Program-made: the position numbers and the translations under genes
Source of the DNA: Pegethrix bostrychoides GSE-TBD4-15B
Lineage (GTDB): Bacteria > Cyanobacteriota > Cyanobacteriia > Elainellales > Elainellaceae
Length of the DNA stretch: 64,000 bases
Direction: 5' to 3'
Assembly (NCBI GenBank): GCA_019359155.1
Contig: JAHHHV010000068.1
Coordinates: 62,001-126,000, forward strand
Notes under the pieces: generated by a model
The model's input: the letters and a program-made list of their open reading frames with translations, nothing else
Told to the model about the DNA's origin: nothing
Database searches by the model: none
Part shown: piece after piece, positions 25,941 to 34,294 of the stretch
How positions within the stretch are numbered: the first letter of the stretch is position 1
Layout: each line of letters opens with the position of its first letter

Positions 25941-26711
25941 ATGAAGCGAACTCCAAGCCAGCAAAATATTTCACGAAGAAGCCTTCTTCAATTCGGGGCA
26001 GGACTTATTGGCACAAGCTCTCTCACAGCTTGGTTGGGCACGGGTGCATTAGCTCAAACATTTGAGTATCGGGCATCTCATAAAAATCAAGACCAACTTA
26101 TTGCTGCTGTTCCAGACGGTGCTCATGCTGTGAGCGGTTTGACTCACGATGAAGCATTGGCAAAACTGATGGAAGGAAACCAGCGATTCGTCGCTAGAAG
26201 GCGGCTCAATCCTCATCAAGATTTTGCTCGCATTACTGAAGTTGCAGCAGGACAAGCCCCCTTTGCCGCTATTTTAAGCTGTGCAGACTCACGAGTAGTG
26301 CCGGAGATTGCGTTTGATCAGGGGATCGGCGATCTCTTTGTAGTCCGGGTTGCTGGCAATATTGCTATCACCGAAGATATTGCTAGTGAAGAGTATGCGG
26401 TCAGTGTCCTAAAAGCACCCCTACTGATGGTTTTAGGACATGAACGATGTGGAGCCGTGGATGCGGCTCTAAAAGGGGGTGAATTCCCAGGTGTCATTGA
26501 ATCGCTTGTATTTGCAATTCGACCAGCAGTTCAAGCTTCGGAGGGAGAATCGGGCGATCGCCTCACAAACGCGGTCAAGGCAAATGTGCGATTACAAGTA
26601 CAACGACTACAAACCTCTTCTGTGATTGCTTCAGCAGTGCAAGAAGGAAAACTCAAGATCGTTGGTGCATACTACGATCTCGATACGGGTGAAATTAGTT
26701 TGGTCAGCTAG
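25941..26711 (+). CDS. Beta-type carbonic anhydrase with Tat signal
   Basis: A 256-residue enzyme from the ATG at 25941, which places a twin-arginine signal (NISRRSLLQFGAGLIG) near the N-terminus; an earlier start at 25896 adds 15 residues. Zinc ligands are visible in SCADSRV (Cys and Asp-Arg dyad) and LGHERCGAV (His and Cys). It resembles EcaB-type extracellular enzymes that interconvert CO2 and bicarbonate in the periplasm. It diverges from the wHTH-HATPase-STAS regulator with a 182-base spacer, so the regulator might control it. It contains one HIP1 palindrome near 26557. It ends about 45 bases before attC3. Confidence 0.88.
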   Translation: MKRTPSQQNISRRSLLQFGAGLIGTSSLTAWLGTGALAQTFEYRASHKNQDQLIAAVPDGAHAVSGLTHDEALAKLMEGNQRFVARRRLNPHQDFARITEVAAGQAPFAAILSCADSRVVPEIAFDQGIGDLFVVRVAGNIAITEDIASEEYAVSVLKAPLLMVLGHERCGAVDAALKGGEFPGVIESLVFAIRPAVQASEGESGDRLTNAVKANVRLQVQRLQTSSVIASAVQEGKLKIVGAYYDLDTGEISLVS

Positions 26712-26754
26712 GATGACATCATTAGATCACATGTTGCTGAAAGGCATAATTGCC

Positions 26755-26826
26755 AGCTAACATAATCTCTTGTATGTTGAGGGCAGGCAGTGCAACCTGA
26801 TGACAGAACCCAACGGCGAATCTGGA
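26755..26826 (+). other. attC-like site 3, right end lost
   Basis: R'' AGCTAAC (26755-26761) is followed by a near copy of attC2 (66 of 69 bases identical from 26758 to 26826), including GTTGAGGG/CCCAAC pairing. After GGA at 26826 the similarity to attC2 stops, and no convincing R' follows. R'' differs from the complement of attC2's R' (AGATAAC) at one base, so a cassette from 24670 to 26754 is plausible. The loss fits disruption by the transposase remnant downstream. Confidence 0.55.
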
Positions 26827-26995
26827 TAGCCTCTCATGCGCTTGACGCTGTGCCTCAGATTTTAGATCCCGACTGGGTTTTGTAACGACTATGCACTGAA
26901 AGTGCGCCAAGGGAAAGCCCAACTCATCCTACTCCAGCAGAAAATTATCTCGCTCCTGATTCGATGGATTCCGGTGATGCTCCAAATACTCACCT

Positions 26996-27154
26996 ACCAA
27001 CTCCTGTGACAAGGCGCTTTACTGCGAGCGCAACCGAGTGGAGCGGTGGTTCAACCGGCTCAAGCCGTATCGTCGGATAGCGACTGGCTATGAGAATAAC
27101 GGCCAGAACTACCCGGCTATGCTGACTTTAGCCTCTATTCTGATGTGGTTATAG
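26996..27154 (+). pseudogene. C-terminal remnant of an IS5-family transposase
   Basis: The frame reads DKALYCERNRVERWFNRLK and then YRRIATGYEN, with the ending LTLASILMWL and a TAG stop. This is the typical C-terminus of IS5-type transposases (short-ORF subgroups), including the catalytic glutamate region (NRVERW). The N-terminal two thirds are missing and no start is available. A possible right end lies near 27160-27170, but no matching left inverted repeat was found. It marks past IS activity at the right edge of the island. Confidence 0.75.
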
Positions 27155-27231
27155 CTTTAAAACACGTCCTAATGTCAGAGTGGTGATTTTAATGATTGAC
27201 CGCGCCCTACCCTAAAAATGTTAAATGGGTT

Positions 27232-28359
27232 CTATAGATTTTCTGATATTCCGCAGTGAGCGATCGGCAAAACCACCGTGAACGTTGTACCACCATTAAG
27301 CTCACTCACGAGTGAAATGGTGCCGCCAGCTCGCGCTATAGCCTGCTTAACAATTGCCAGACCCAATCCAGTACCCGGTACGCCACCCACTGTTTTAGTG
27401 CGGTAGAACGCCTCGAATATATTCTGCTGATCATTTTCGGAAATGCCAACGCCTTGATCTTTCACTTCAAATGTGACAGATTCTGGACAATGCTGAACGG
27501 TCAAGTAAACAATGCTATCTACGGGTGAATACTTCAGGGCATTCGAGAGCAGATTGATTAAAATTTGCCGCAGCAAGGTTTCGTCAATCTGCGCTTTGCT
27601 AGAGTTGGCCTCGCAGCTGTAGGAAAAGTCAACGATGCGAGGCACCTCCAGGCTAATTTTGATCTCTTCCACCAGCTGTTGACAAAATGGCTCAATCGCA
27701 ATCGCCGTAGGGTTTGATAAGGGGCTGCTCTCAGTTCTAATCATGGTCAGCACGTCATCCAGCAGCAGCGTTGTGCGGCTCGCCGCTCTTTGAATGCGCT
27801 GCAAAAAGTCCGTTTGCTGCTCTGGAGAGACATCCCGTTTTTCTAAGAGCCGCGCAAATCCCAAAATCGTATTCAGCGGATTGCGAAATTCGTGCGAGGT
27901 GATTGCGATAAAGTGTGACTTGAGATCATTTAGCTCTCGTTCACGGGTAATCAAATCGTTGAGCTGCAATGAGAATCGGCGCGATCTCAGCAGCATTTCA
28001 ATTCGTACCCGCAGCTCTGTTTTTTGGATGGGTTGCGTAATCAGCTCGTCGATGCTTTCCCAAAGATTGCGGGTAATCAAATTCACATCAGGCCGAGCGG
28101 TCACGAGCAAAACGGGCAGCAAAACTGGCTGCTCTCGCTGCTTTCTCGCCTGAATTTCTGGCCAGAGATGCGTCAGCGCCATGCCGTCCAGAATGCATAG
28201 ATCAAACGGCTGCTCTAGCGCTGCGGCGGATGTAGATTGAGCGGTTGGCTCCCCGGCAGTCACCTCATAAAATTGCTTGAGATATTCCACCAGCAAGCGG
28301 TGGTTTTCGGACTGCTCAATAAATACTAAGATCTGTGCCTTTCTAGATTCTTGTTGCAT
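27232..28359 (-). CDS. Sensor histidine kinase with degenerate N-terminal receiver
   Basis: A 375-residue hybrid. Residues 8-125 are receiver-like: the phosphoacceptor Asp is kept (DLCILDG), but the conserved Lys-Pro is replaced by Gln-Pro (ELITQPIQ), so phosphotransfer is doubtful. A HisKA domain follows with SHEFRNPLNTILG, then a HATPase with LINLLSNALKYSP, VKDQGVGISE and GTGLGLAIVKQA. No membrane segment is present, so it is cytosolic. It lies 6 bases after the KaiC-like gene on the same strand, indicating one operon and probably a shared pathway. Confidence 0.9.
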   Translation of the reverse strand: MQQESRKAQILVFIEQSENHRLLVEYLKQFYEVTAGEPTAQSTSAAALEQPFDLCILDGMALTHLWPEIQARKQREQPVLLPVLLVTARPDVNLITRNLWESIDELITQPIQKTELRVRIEMLLRSRRFSLQLNDLITRERELNDLKSHFIAITSHEFRNPLNTILGFARLLEKRDVSPEQQTDFLQRIQRAASRTTLLLDDVLTMIRTESSPLSNPTAIAIEPFCQQLVEEIKISLEVPRIVDFSYSCEANSSKAQIDETLLRQILINLLSNALKYSPVDSIVYLTVQHCPESVTFEVKDQGVGISENDQQNIFEAFYRTKTVGGVPGTGLGLAIVKQAIARAGGTISLVSELNGGTTFTVVLPIAHCGISENL

Positions 28360-28365
28360 GGAAGC

Positions 28366-29805
28366 CTACTCAGAATCTGGGATGAATTTTGGCATCCCGC
28401 TCAGGATGCCGCGGAGCTGGCCGAGAGGCTGTCCGACTTTCACGCCATAACGGCTAATTTCAAACTCGCGCAGCGCTTTCTCAAAATTGCTCATCCGCTT
28501 TTTCAAGACCCCAATTGCGCGCCGCAGCTCGCCTTCCATTTCGATGTATCGCAAAAAGATAATATTATCTGCCAAATAGCTGATGCCGATTTCTGTGGCG
28601 CGGAAGTCGCCGGTGATGGTTTCGACTTCGTTGACCAGCAGCACCGCCACGCCCATATTTTGCAAATATTTACAGAGGGCATGAATGCTGCTCACAAGCT
28701 CTTCACCCCGCACCGAGAGCCGGTAGCCTGAAAGGCTATCAATCATCACAATTCGCACGTTGTGCTGCTCGACTTCTTGACGCACCATACTCGCAAATTC
28801 ATCCGGCGAATATCGCAAGGGTTCAATTTGCACCACCGAAAGCGTTTCTCTCTCCAACATTGCATCCACAGCAATATTGATCCCCCGGCAGCGGTGCAGT
28901 AATGTCTCTTTGCTTTCCTCAAACGAGTAGATCACCGAGCGCTCGCCCCGTCCGGCAGCTTCTTTCATAAACTGAGTGCCCAGCGTACTCTTGCCCACGC
29001 CGCTTGGCCCCGTAATCACGGTAATAGCGCCCCGCTCAATGCCACCATTCAGCAACTCGTCAATTTCCGGAATACCGGACGAGATTGTCTCGATGGTCAA
29101 CGCCTGATTGCGGGTACCTGGCACTAGCCTTGGGAAAAGCACCATTCCGCGCTGGGTAAGCTGAAGCGAATGTCGCCCCCCCTGAAAATTACTGCCTCGC
29201 AGCTTAGAGACGCAGAGAGCCCGATCCTGATTTTCAAGGCTCAAATTCAGCACCCCGTCACTCATAAACTGCAAGTCGTCATCGGGCGCGTCGCGGCTGT
29301 CTTCCGAGGTGAACAGTACAGTTGCTTTGTGCTCTCTCAAAAACCGCAAAAAAGACAGCACCTGCTTGCGAAACTGAAACGGATTGGCCGAAAAATAGCG
29401 GAACTGCGTAATTGAGTCGATGAAGATCCGCTGGGGCTGTAAAGATTCAATCTGCTCCACGATCATTTGGGTGATGGGTTCTCGTTCGACTTCGGCGGGC
29501 GAGAAGATGTCGTAAGTTTGCACCTTCGCAAAGAAATCAGTGGTCGGACTGAGATCTAGAAATGTTGTGGTGCTCAAGTCTAAGCCTAAGCCTTGCGCGG
29601 CAGTTTGCAGTTGGGCGACAGGTTCTTCAAGGGTAATAAACAGGCTCGATTCGCCCGCTGTCGCACCTGCGGTCAAGAAATGTAAGCCCACCGTCGTTTT
29701 GCCTGTTCCAGGCTGCCCACGCACCAGATAAGCTCGGTTGGGAAGGTAGCCGCCATTGAGAACTTCATCCAGCCCCAGAATGCCTGACTGTAGTTTTTCG
29801 AGCAT
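28366..29805 (-). CDS. KaiC-like double RecA ATPase
   Basis: A 479-residue tandem ATPase. The first domain has GQPGTGKTT, the paired glutamates in FITLEEP and the Walker B IFIDSITQF. The second has GPSGVGKST, SFEESKE and VMIDSLSGYR. Compared with clock KaiC, the segment around the phosphorylation sites reads TEIGISYLADN: the equivalents of Thr426 and Ser431 are kept while Thr432 is Tyr. The C-terminal A-loop region is shortened. No kaiA or kaiB is nearby. It is coupled to a histidine kinase gene, as in many KaiC homologues that act in signalling rather than in the circadian core. Not the main clock KaiC. Confidence 0.88.
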   Translation of the reverse strand: MLEKLQSGILGLDEVLNGGYLPNRAYLVRGQPGTGKTTVGLHFLTAGATAGESSLFITLEEPVAQLQTAAQGLGLDLSTTTFLDLSPTTDFFAKVQTYDIFSPAEVEREPITQMIVEQIESLQPQRIFIDSITQFRYFSANPFQFRKQVLSFLRFLREHKATVLFTSEDSRDAPDDDLQFMSDGVLNLSLENQDRALCVSKLRGSNFQGGRHSLQLTQRGMVLFPRLVPGTRNQALTIETISSGIPEIDELLNGGIERGAITVITGPSGVGKSTLGTQFMKEAAGRGERSVIYSFEESKETLLHRCRGINIAVDAMLERETLSVVQIEPLRYSPDEFASMVRQEVEQHNVRIVMIDSLSGYRLSVRGEELVSSIHALCKYLQNMGVAVLLVNEVETITGDFRATEIGISYLADNIIFLRYIEMEGELRRAIGVLKKRMSNFEKALREFEISRYGVKVGQPLGQLRGILSGMPKFIPDSE

Positions 29806-30058
29806 ATCTTCTGCTTTTTTTGATGCTTTTTCTGACGGGATGCCAAATTAAAAAAACGAATGATCTATATGATTTAAGTCAGCGTGGGAGCTACCAGAAG
29901 TTTATCAGAGGTTTTTTGTTAAACCACCTATATTCCCGCCCAAATGCCAGGATTCTGGGATTTAAGCAAGTGAGCCAATAAGCTGCCTATTCATTGTACA
30001 GCTAGCCTCTACCGACTCGTCGGGTTGCCTCATTCAGCAGCTAGCCAGACAGAGCGTT

Positions 30059-31543
30059 CTACAAAAAAGCCGTATAGTCTTGCCCCAAAAACAGCGCTCG
30101 CTCAGCGCGGCGGCGACGGGTTAAGCCTGCCAGCGTTTGGCCACCCGCCTTATCCCAGCGCAAAAACTGATCGGCAGCGCCCCGATAGTCGCGTTGGTTC
30201 AGCAGTCGCAGCAGCGTCGAGCCACCCAGCGCGCCCTCCCCGACGTTATAGGCAAAGCTGACCAGCGCCGAAAACTGAGCGCTGGTCAGCGGTACGTTCA
30301 CCAGATTGCTCACAGCGCGTTCAAATCGATTCAGGTCGCGCTTCAGCAGCTCTTCGGCCTGCGCTTCGGTGATTACCATGCCGGGACGCACGCCGCTGGT
30401 CGTGCCGTAGCCAATTGTCCAAACGCCAACTGCATCTTGATAAGCATTCAGGCGCAGTCCTTCAAAGGCTTTGAGCAAGCGTAGCCCGTCTCGGTTGATT
30501 TTGCCGCTGCTGGGTGCAGGTGTTGGTGCTGGAGCCGGTGCTGGTGTCGGTGCGGGAGCCGGAATGGGCACGACTTTACCATCTCTTAGCACTTGCACTG
30601 CCGGACGGTAAACATGCCAAGTGTTGCGGCCCTTAAACTGTACCTGATCGCCATCTGCGTCTTTGCCCAGCGTGACTTGGAGGTGATCGTTGGCAGCAGA
30701 ACTATAGGTGGCGAGTGGGAGCAGCGTGCCGTTGCTCAAAAACTGACGCTGGCTGTCGGATAGAGTTGAGCTTTGCACAGGGCTGGTCTTGAGCCAAGTG
30801 TCAATTACGGTTTTTAAGATCAGGGGGCTAGGCGTTGGCGTTGGCGTTGGGACAGGGGCGGGAGTGGGGACGGGAGTGGGAACTGGTGCTGGCGTTGGAA
30901 CGGGAACGGGCATTGGAGTGGGAACCGGGCTTGGCGCTGGCGTTGGCGTTGGCACCTGATCGCCCGTGAGGATCTGCACTGCCGGACGATAGACATACCA
31001 GGTGTTGCGCCCCTTAAACTGTACCTGATTGCCGTCTGTGTCTTTGCCCAGGGTGATTTTGAGGTGATTATTGTCGGCGTTCGCGTAGCTAGTCAGGGGC
31101 AGCAGCTCGCCGCCTGACACAAACTGCTTCTGGTCATCACGTAACAGCGAACCCTGACCCGTGCTGGTTTTGAGCCAGGTGTCAGTCAGCGGCCTCAGCC
31201 AGATTGATTGAGTAGGCGCTGGTGCGGGCTTCGGCACAGGTGCAGGCACGGGCGCAGGCACAGGAGCAACAGGCGGTAGCGCCACCAGTTTGCCGTTATT
31301 AAAAATCTGGGTTGCGGGGCGATAGATATACCAGGTGTTGCGGCCTTTGAACTGGAGCTGATTGCCCGCCGCATCTTTGCCCAGGGTCAGCTTAATGTGA
31401 TCATCCCCCACCAACTCAAAGCTTGTGACAGGCAGCACTGTCCCGCCTGACACAAACTGACGCTGCGAATCAGGTAGGGTCGAGCCTTGCGCCGTACTCA
31501 GCTTTAGCCAGGTATCGGTGATGGGTTTGATTACATATGCCAT
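30059..31543 (-). CDS. GH24 lysozyme with three N-terminal repeat domains
   Basis: A 494-residue protein from the ATG at 31543 (MAYVIKPITDTW); another start at 31627 would add an unrelated 28 residues. Three copies of a repeat of about 75 residues (ITDTWLK...QFVSGG...LGKD..GNQ.QFKGRNTWY.YRPA.Q) are joined by Pro/Ala/Thr-rich linkers. The C-terminal 145 residues are a phage-type lysozyme with E in KAFEGLR, D in AYQDAVG and T in GYGTTSG. No signal peptide is seen, so export is unclear. The repeats resemble none of the common LysM or SH3 wall-binding folds by eye and may bind peptidoglycan or another polymer. Confidence 0.85.
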   Translation of the reverse strand: MAYVIKPITDTWLKLSTAQGSTLPDSQRQFVSGGTVLPVTSFELVGDDHIKLTLGKDAAGNQLQFKGRNTWYIYRPATQIFNNGKLVALPPVAPVPAPVPAPVPKPAPAPTQSIWLRPLTDTWLKTSTGQGSLLRDDQKQFVSGGELLPLTSYANADNNHLKITLGKDTDGNQVQFKGRNTWYVYRPAVQILTGDQVPTPTPAPSPVPTPMPVPVPTPAPVPTPVPTPAPVPTPTPTPSPLILKTVIDTWLKTSPVQSSTLSDSQRQFLSNGTLLPLATYSSAANDHLQVTLGKDADGDQVQFKGRNTWHVYRPAVQVLRDGKVVPIPAPAPTPAPAPAPTPAPSSGKINRDGLRLLKAFEGLRLNAYQDAVGVWTIGYGTTSGVRPGMVITEAQAEELLKRDLNRFERAVSNLVNVPLTSAQFSALVSFAYNVGEGALGGSTLLRLLNQRDYRGAADQFLRWDKAGGQTLAGLTRRRRAERALFLGQDYTAFL

Positions 31544-31703
31544 ATCTATGCGACAGCGAGAGTCCTCATGCGAGTCCAATTTAGCAAAGATCGGGGCTGC
31601 GACAGTCAGGATTGCCACCTGCTCCATCCTCTAAGTCCAGGCCAGTGGCAATCCTGCGCCCACTCTATTGCGCCTGCTCTGCTGCGCCCACCCCAGCAAC
31701 TAG

Positions 31704-31720
31704 ATGATAAGCTTTATCAT
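31704..31720. promoter_or_regulatory. Inverted repeat upstream of the Fur-family gene, candidate autoregulatory operator
   Basis: ATGATAA-GCT-TTATCAT is a perfect 7-3-7 inverted repeat, about 100 bases before the start codon of the PerR-type regulator. AT-rich palindromes of this kind are bound by Fur/PerR proteins, which usually control their own genes. The link is inferred from position and symmetry only. Confidence 0.45.
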
Positions 31721-31819
31721 TAGATGCATTTAGAAACTGCCCACATCATAAATAAATATTGATAAAGACTTCTATTAACTGATTCAGCGCCGCTCACCCC
31801 TCTCCTCCCAACTCGTCCT

Positions 31820-32332
31820 ATGGCTTCGCATACTCCCGCTTCGCTCAAAGCACTGCTGAATCAGCGCGGCTTCCGACTTACCCCCCAGCGCCAGACGATT
31901 TTGCATATTTTTCAGACCTTGCCGCAGGGCAACCACCTCAGCGCTGAAGAACTGCACAACATTTTGGTGGCGCAAGGCGAGCGGATCAGCCTTTCCACCG
32001 TTTACCGGACGCTGCATGTGATGGCTTTCATGGGAGTTCTGCGCGAGCTAGAGCTAGCCGAAGGCCACAAACACTACGAGCTAAACTCCCCCGACCCGCA
32101 CCAGCATCACCATTTGGTCTGCGTCCAGTGCAACCGCACGCTGGAGTTTGAGAGCGATTTAATTGACCGGATTGGCACCAAGCAAGCCGAAGCCGAAGGC
32201 TATCACCTGCTCGACTGCCAACTCACCATCTATATTGTCTGTCCGGACGCGATGCAGCAAGGCTGGAGCCATAGCCTGCCGCGCGATTGGGTATGCAACC
32301 GCATGATGCAAATGCGGCCAGATCCCGAATAG
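31820..32332 (+). CDS. Fur-family regulator, PerR/FurC-like
   Basis: A 170-residue metal-dependent repressor. The winged helix includes GFRLTPQRQTILHIF and ISLSTVYRTLHVM. The metal-sensing region HQHHHLVCVQCNRTLEF keeps one CxxC, while the second CxxC typical of Fur is replaced by a lone cysteine (IYIVCPDAMQQ), as in cyanobacterial PerR (FurC) proteins. It probably senses peroxide or manganese/iron balance. It precedes isiA by 257 bases on the same strand, so it may regulate the isi genes, which respond to iron lack and oxidative stress. Confidence 0.85.
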   Translation: MASHTPASLKALLNQRGFRLTPQRQTILHIFQTLPQGNHLSAEELHNILVAQGERISLSTVYRTLHVMAFMGVLRELELAEGHKHYELNSPDPHQHHHLVCVQCNRTLEFESDLIDRIGTKQAEAEGYHLLDCQLTIYIVCPDAMQQGWSHSLPRDWVCNRMMQMRPDPE

Positions 32333-32422
32333 CCCACCGCCCTGCGCCTAATCGCCCCAGCGATCAGATCACGGCGCAGATCACGGCGCAAATCACGCAA
32401 AACTTTACCCGAAACTTAATGC

Positions 32423-32438
32423 TATTAATTCTCAATTG
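32423..32438. promoter_or_regulatory. Possible Fur box in the isiA promoter
   Basis: TATTAATTCTCAATTG resembles half-sites of cyanobacterial iron boxes (ATTCTCAAT). It lies about 150 bases before isiA. Iron control of isiA by Fur is well established in cyanobacteria, but this particular site is only a weak match, and another position may be the true operator. Confidence 0.3.
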
Positions 32439-32589
32439 TTGATTTTCCTGCTAAGCTAAGCTTGCAAGCTTCTAGAGAGGCTTTGCCAAGTTATCTCGAT
32501 AGATTGTCAACAAGATTTCGGCGCTGCTCAGGCGCAGGTTTTGTAGCGCTATCGTTTCGGCTCGCTGTGTTTTTAAGGAGAATTTTTTG

Positions 32590-33612
32590 ATGCAAACCTA
32601 TGCGAATTCAACGGTGAATTATGACTGGTGGGCAGGTAACGCTCGATTTACCAAGCTTTCCGGGCTGTTTATTTCAGCGCATGTGGCTCAAGCTGCCCTC
32701 ATTACCTTTTGGGCGGGCGCATTCACGCTGTTTGAGCTGTCGCGGTTTGACCCCAGCCTACCCATGGGCGAACAGGGGCTAATTTTACTGCCGCATCTGG
32801 CGACATTGGGCTTGGGCATTGGTCAAGGCGGTGCGGTCGTGGATACCTACCCCATGTTCGTCGTCGGCGTGGTGCATTTGATCTCCTCAGCCGTACTGGG
32901 TGCTGGAGCGCTGTTTCACACTTTCAAGGCTCCCGAAGATCTGAGTCAGGCGACTGGGCAAGCGCGCAAGTTTCACTTCCAGTGGGGCGATCCGAAGCAA
33001 CTCGGCCTGATTTTGGGACATCATCTGCTGTTTTTGGGCGCAGGGGCGCTGCTGCTGGTCTTCTGGGCTGGCAGTCACGGCCTTTACGATCCGGCAGTTG
33101 GCGCAGTCCGGGCTGTGACAAACCCCACGCTCGATCCGCTGGTGATCTACGGCTACCAGACGCATTTTGCTAGCGTCGACAATCTGGAAGATATCATTGG
33201 CGGCCATGTTTACGTTGGGGTGATGCTAATTGGCGGCGGCATCTGGCATATTCTGGTACCGCCACTGGGCTGGGCGAAGAAAGTGCTGGACTTTTCGGGT
33301 GAGGCGATTTTGTCTTATTCGCTGGGCGGGATTGCGCTAGCGGGCTTTGTAGCGGCTTATTTTTGCGCGGTGAATACCTTCGCCTATCCAGTGGAGTTTT
33401 ACGGTGCACCCCTGGAAGTTAAGCTTGGCATCGCGCCCTATTTTGCCGACACGGTCGAGCTACCGCTGGGCGCTCACAGCTCGCGGGCTTGGTTAGCGAA
33501 CGCTCACTTTTTCTTGGCGTTCTTCTTCCTGCAAGGCCACCTCTGGCACGCACTCAGAGCGATGGGGTTTGACTTCCGTCGGGTCGAGAAAGCGCTGGCT
33601 AGCGAATCGTAG
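32590..33612 (+). CDS. isiA: Iron-stress chlorophyll-binding protein IsiA (CP43')
   Basis: Six-helix chlorophyll protein that forms antenna rings around photosystem I under iron limitation and quenches excess energy, 340 residues. The start [20 protein letters not shown] and the helix histidines (for example [14 protein letters not shown] and [10 protein letters not shown]) are typical of the Pcb/IsiA family. The large lumenal loop of CP43 is absent, as expected. The ATG at 32590 is preceded by AAGGAG at 9 bases, so the overlapping TTG start 3 bases earlier is unlikely. It is followed by a strong hairpin and isiB. Confidence 0.96.
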   Translation: MQTYANSTVNYDWWAGNARFTKLSGLFISAHVAQAALITFWAGAFTLFELSRFDPSLPMGEQGLILLPHLATLGLGIGQGGAVVDTYPMFVVGVVHLISSAVLGAGALFHTFKAPEDLSQATGQARKFHFQWGDPKQLGLILGHHLLFLGAGALLLVFWAGSHGLYDPAVGAVRAVTNPTLDPLVIYGYQTHFASVDNLEDIIGGHVYVGVMLIGGGIWHILVPPLGWAKKVLDFSGEAILSYSLGGIALAGFVAAYFCAVNTFAYPVEFYGAPLEVKLGIAPYFADTVELPLGAHSSRAWLANAHFFLAFFFLQGHLWHALRAMGFDFRRVEKALASES

Positions 33613-33621
33613 GAATAAGCC

Positions 33622-33655
33622 GCTGGAGCAGGTCGGTCACATCACTCTGCTCCAG
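33622..33655 (+). promoter_or_regulatory. Stem-loop between isiA and isiB
   Basis: CTGGAGCAG and CTGCTCCAG form a perfect 9-bp stem with a 16-base loop, 10 bases after the isiA stop codon. No T-run follows. It probably stabilises the isiA message or stops part of the transcripts, which fits the known excess of isiA-only mRNA over isiAB mRNA in other cyanobacteria. Confidence 0.6.
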
Positions 33656-33693
33656 CAGGTGAGAATGAGCCTGAGAACTATAAGGAGAATGAA

Positions 33694-34203
33694 ATGGCAA
33701 GAATTGGCTTATTTTATGGCACCCAAACTGGCAACACACAGTCTGCCGCAGAGGATATTCAAAAGGCATTTGGCGGCAGCCTCGTTGAAATTCATGATAT
33801 TTCGGGTGCAGAGCTCGATGAACTAGCAGCCTATGACTGCCTGATTATTGGTTGCCCAACCTGGAACGTGGGTGAACTGCAAGCCGACTGGGATGGACTC
33901 TACGAAGATCTCGACAGCGTAGATTTTTCGGGTAAGAAAGTGGCCTACTTTGGCATAGGCGATCAGGTGGGCTATGCCGATAACTTTCAGGACGCGATGG
34001 GAATCTTAGAAGAGAGAATCTCAGAGTTGGGCGGTGTGACTGTAGGCTATTGGCCTGTAGAGAGCTATGACTTTTCGGAGTCTAAGGCCGTCAAAGACGG
34101 TAAGTTTGTCGGCTTGGCGCTAGATGAAGATAATCAGTCAGAGCTGACCTCTAGCCGCATTCAGCAATGGGTGGCACAGCTCAAATCAGAATTTGGCGTT
34201 TAG
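33694..34203 (+). CDS. isiB: Flavodoxin IsiB
   Basis: FMN protein that replaces ferredoxin under iron limitation, 169 residues, the normal long-chain type. The phosphate loop is FYGTQTGNTQSAAE at the N-terminus. The FMN-stacking regions are CPTWNVGELQADWDG and YFGIGDQVGYADNFQDA. The long-chain insert (ESYDFSESKAVKDGKFVGLALDED) is present. AAGGAG lies about 9 bases before the ATG. It follows isiA by 81 bases and precedes isiC. Confidence 0.97.
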   Translation: MARIGLFYGTQTGNTQSAAEDIQKAFGGSLVEIHDISGAELDELAAYDCLIIGCPTWNVGELQADWDGLYEDLDSVDFSGKKVAYFGIGDQVGYADNFQDAMGILEERISELGGVTVGYWPVESYDFSESKAVKDGKFVGLALDEDNQSELTSSRIQQWVAQLKSEFGV

Positions 34204-34214
34204 GTACTTTGTCC

Positions 34215-34250
34215 ATACTCAGGAGGTTAACGCTCCGGCCTTCTGAGTAT
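34215..34250 (+). terminator. Stem-loop after isiB, possible terminator
   Basis: ATACTCAG pairs with CTGAGTAT and AGG with CCT inside, followed by TCTGTCTTTA. The U-rich tail is weak, so termination may be partial with read-through to isiC. Confidence 0.5.
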
Positions 34251-34294
34251 TCTGTCTTTACTCTCATAGTTATTATTAAAGTTGTTTTATTACC

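Noticed and set aside
26722-26922. 66-residue minus-strand frame after the carbonic anhydrase gene
   Set aside because: It runs antisense through the attC3 repeat; the same repeat at attC2 does not keep the frame, so it is incidental.
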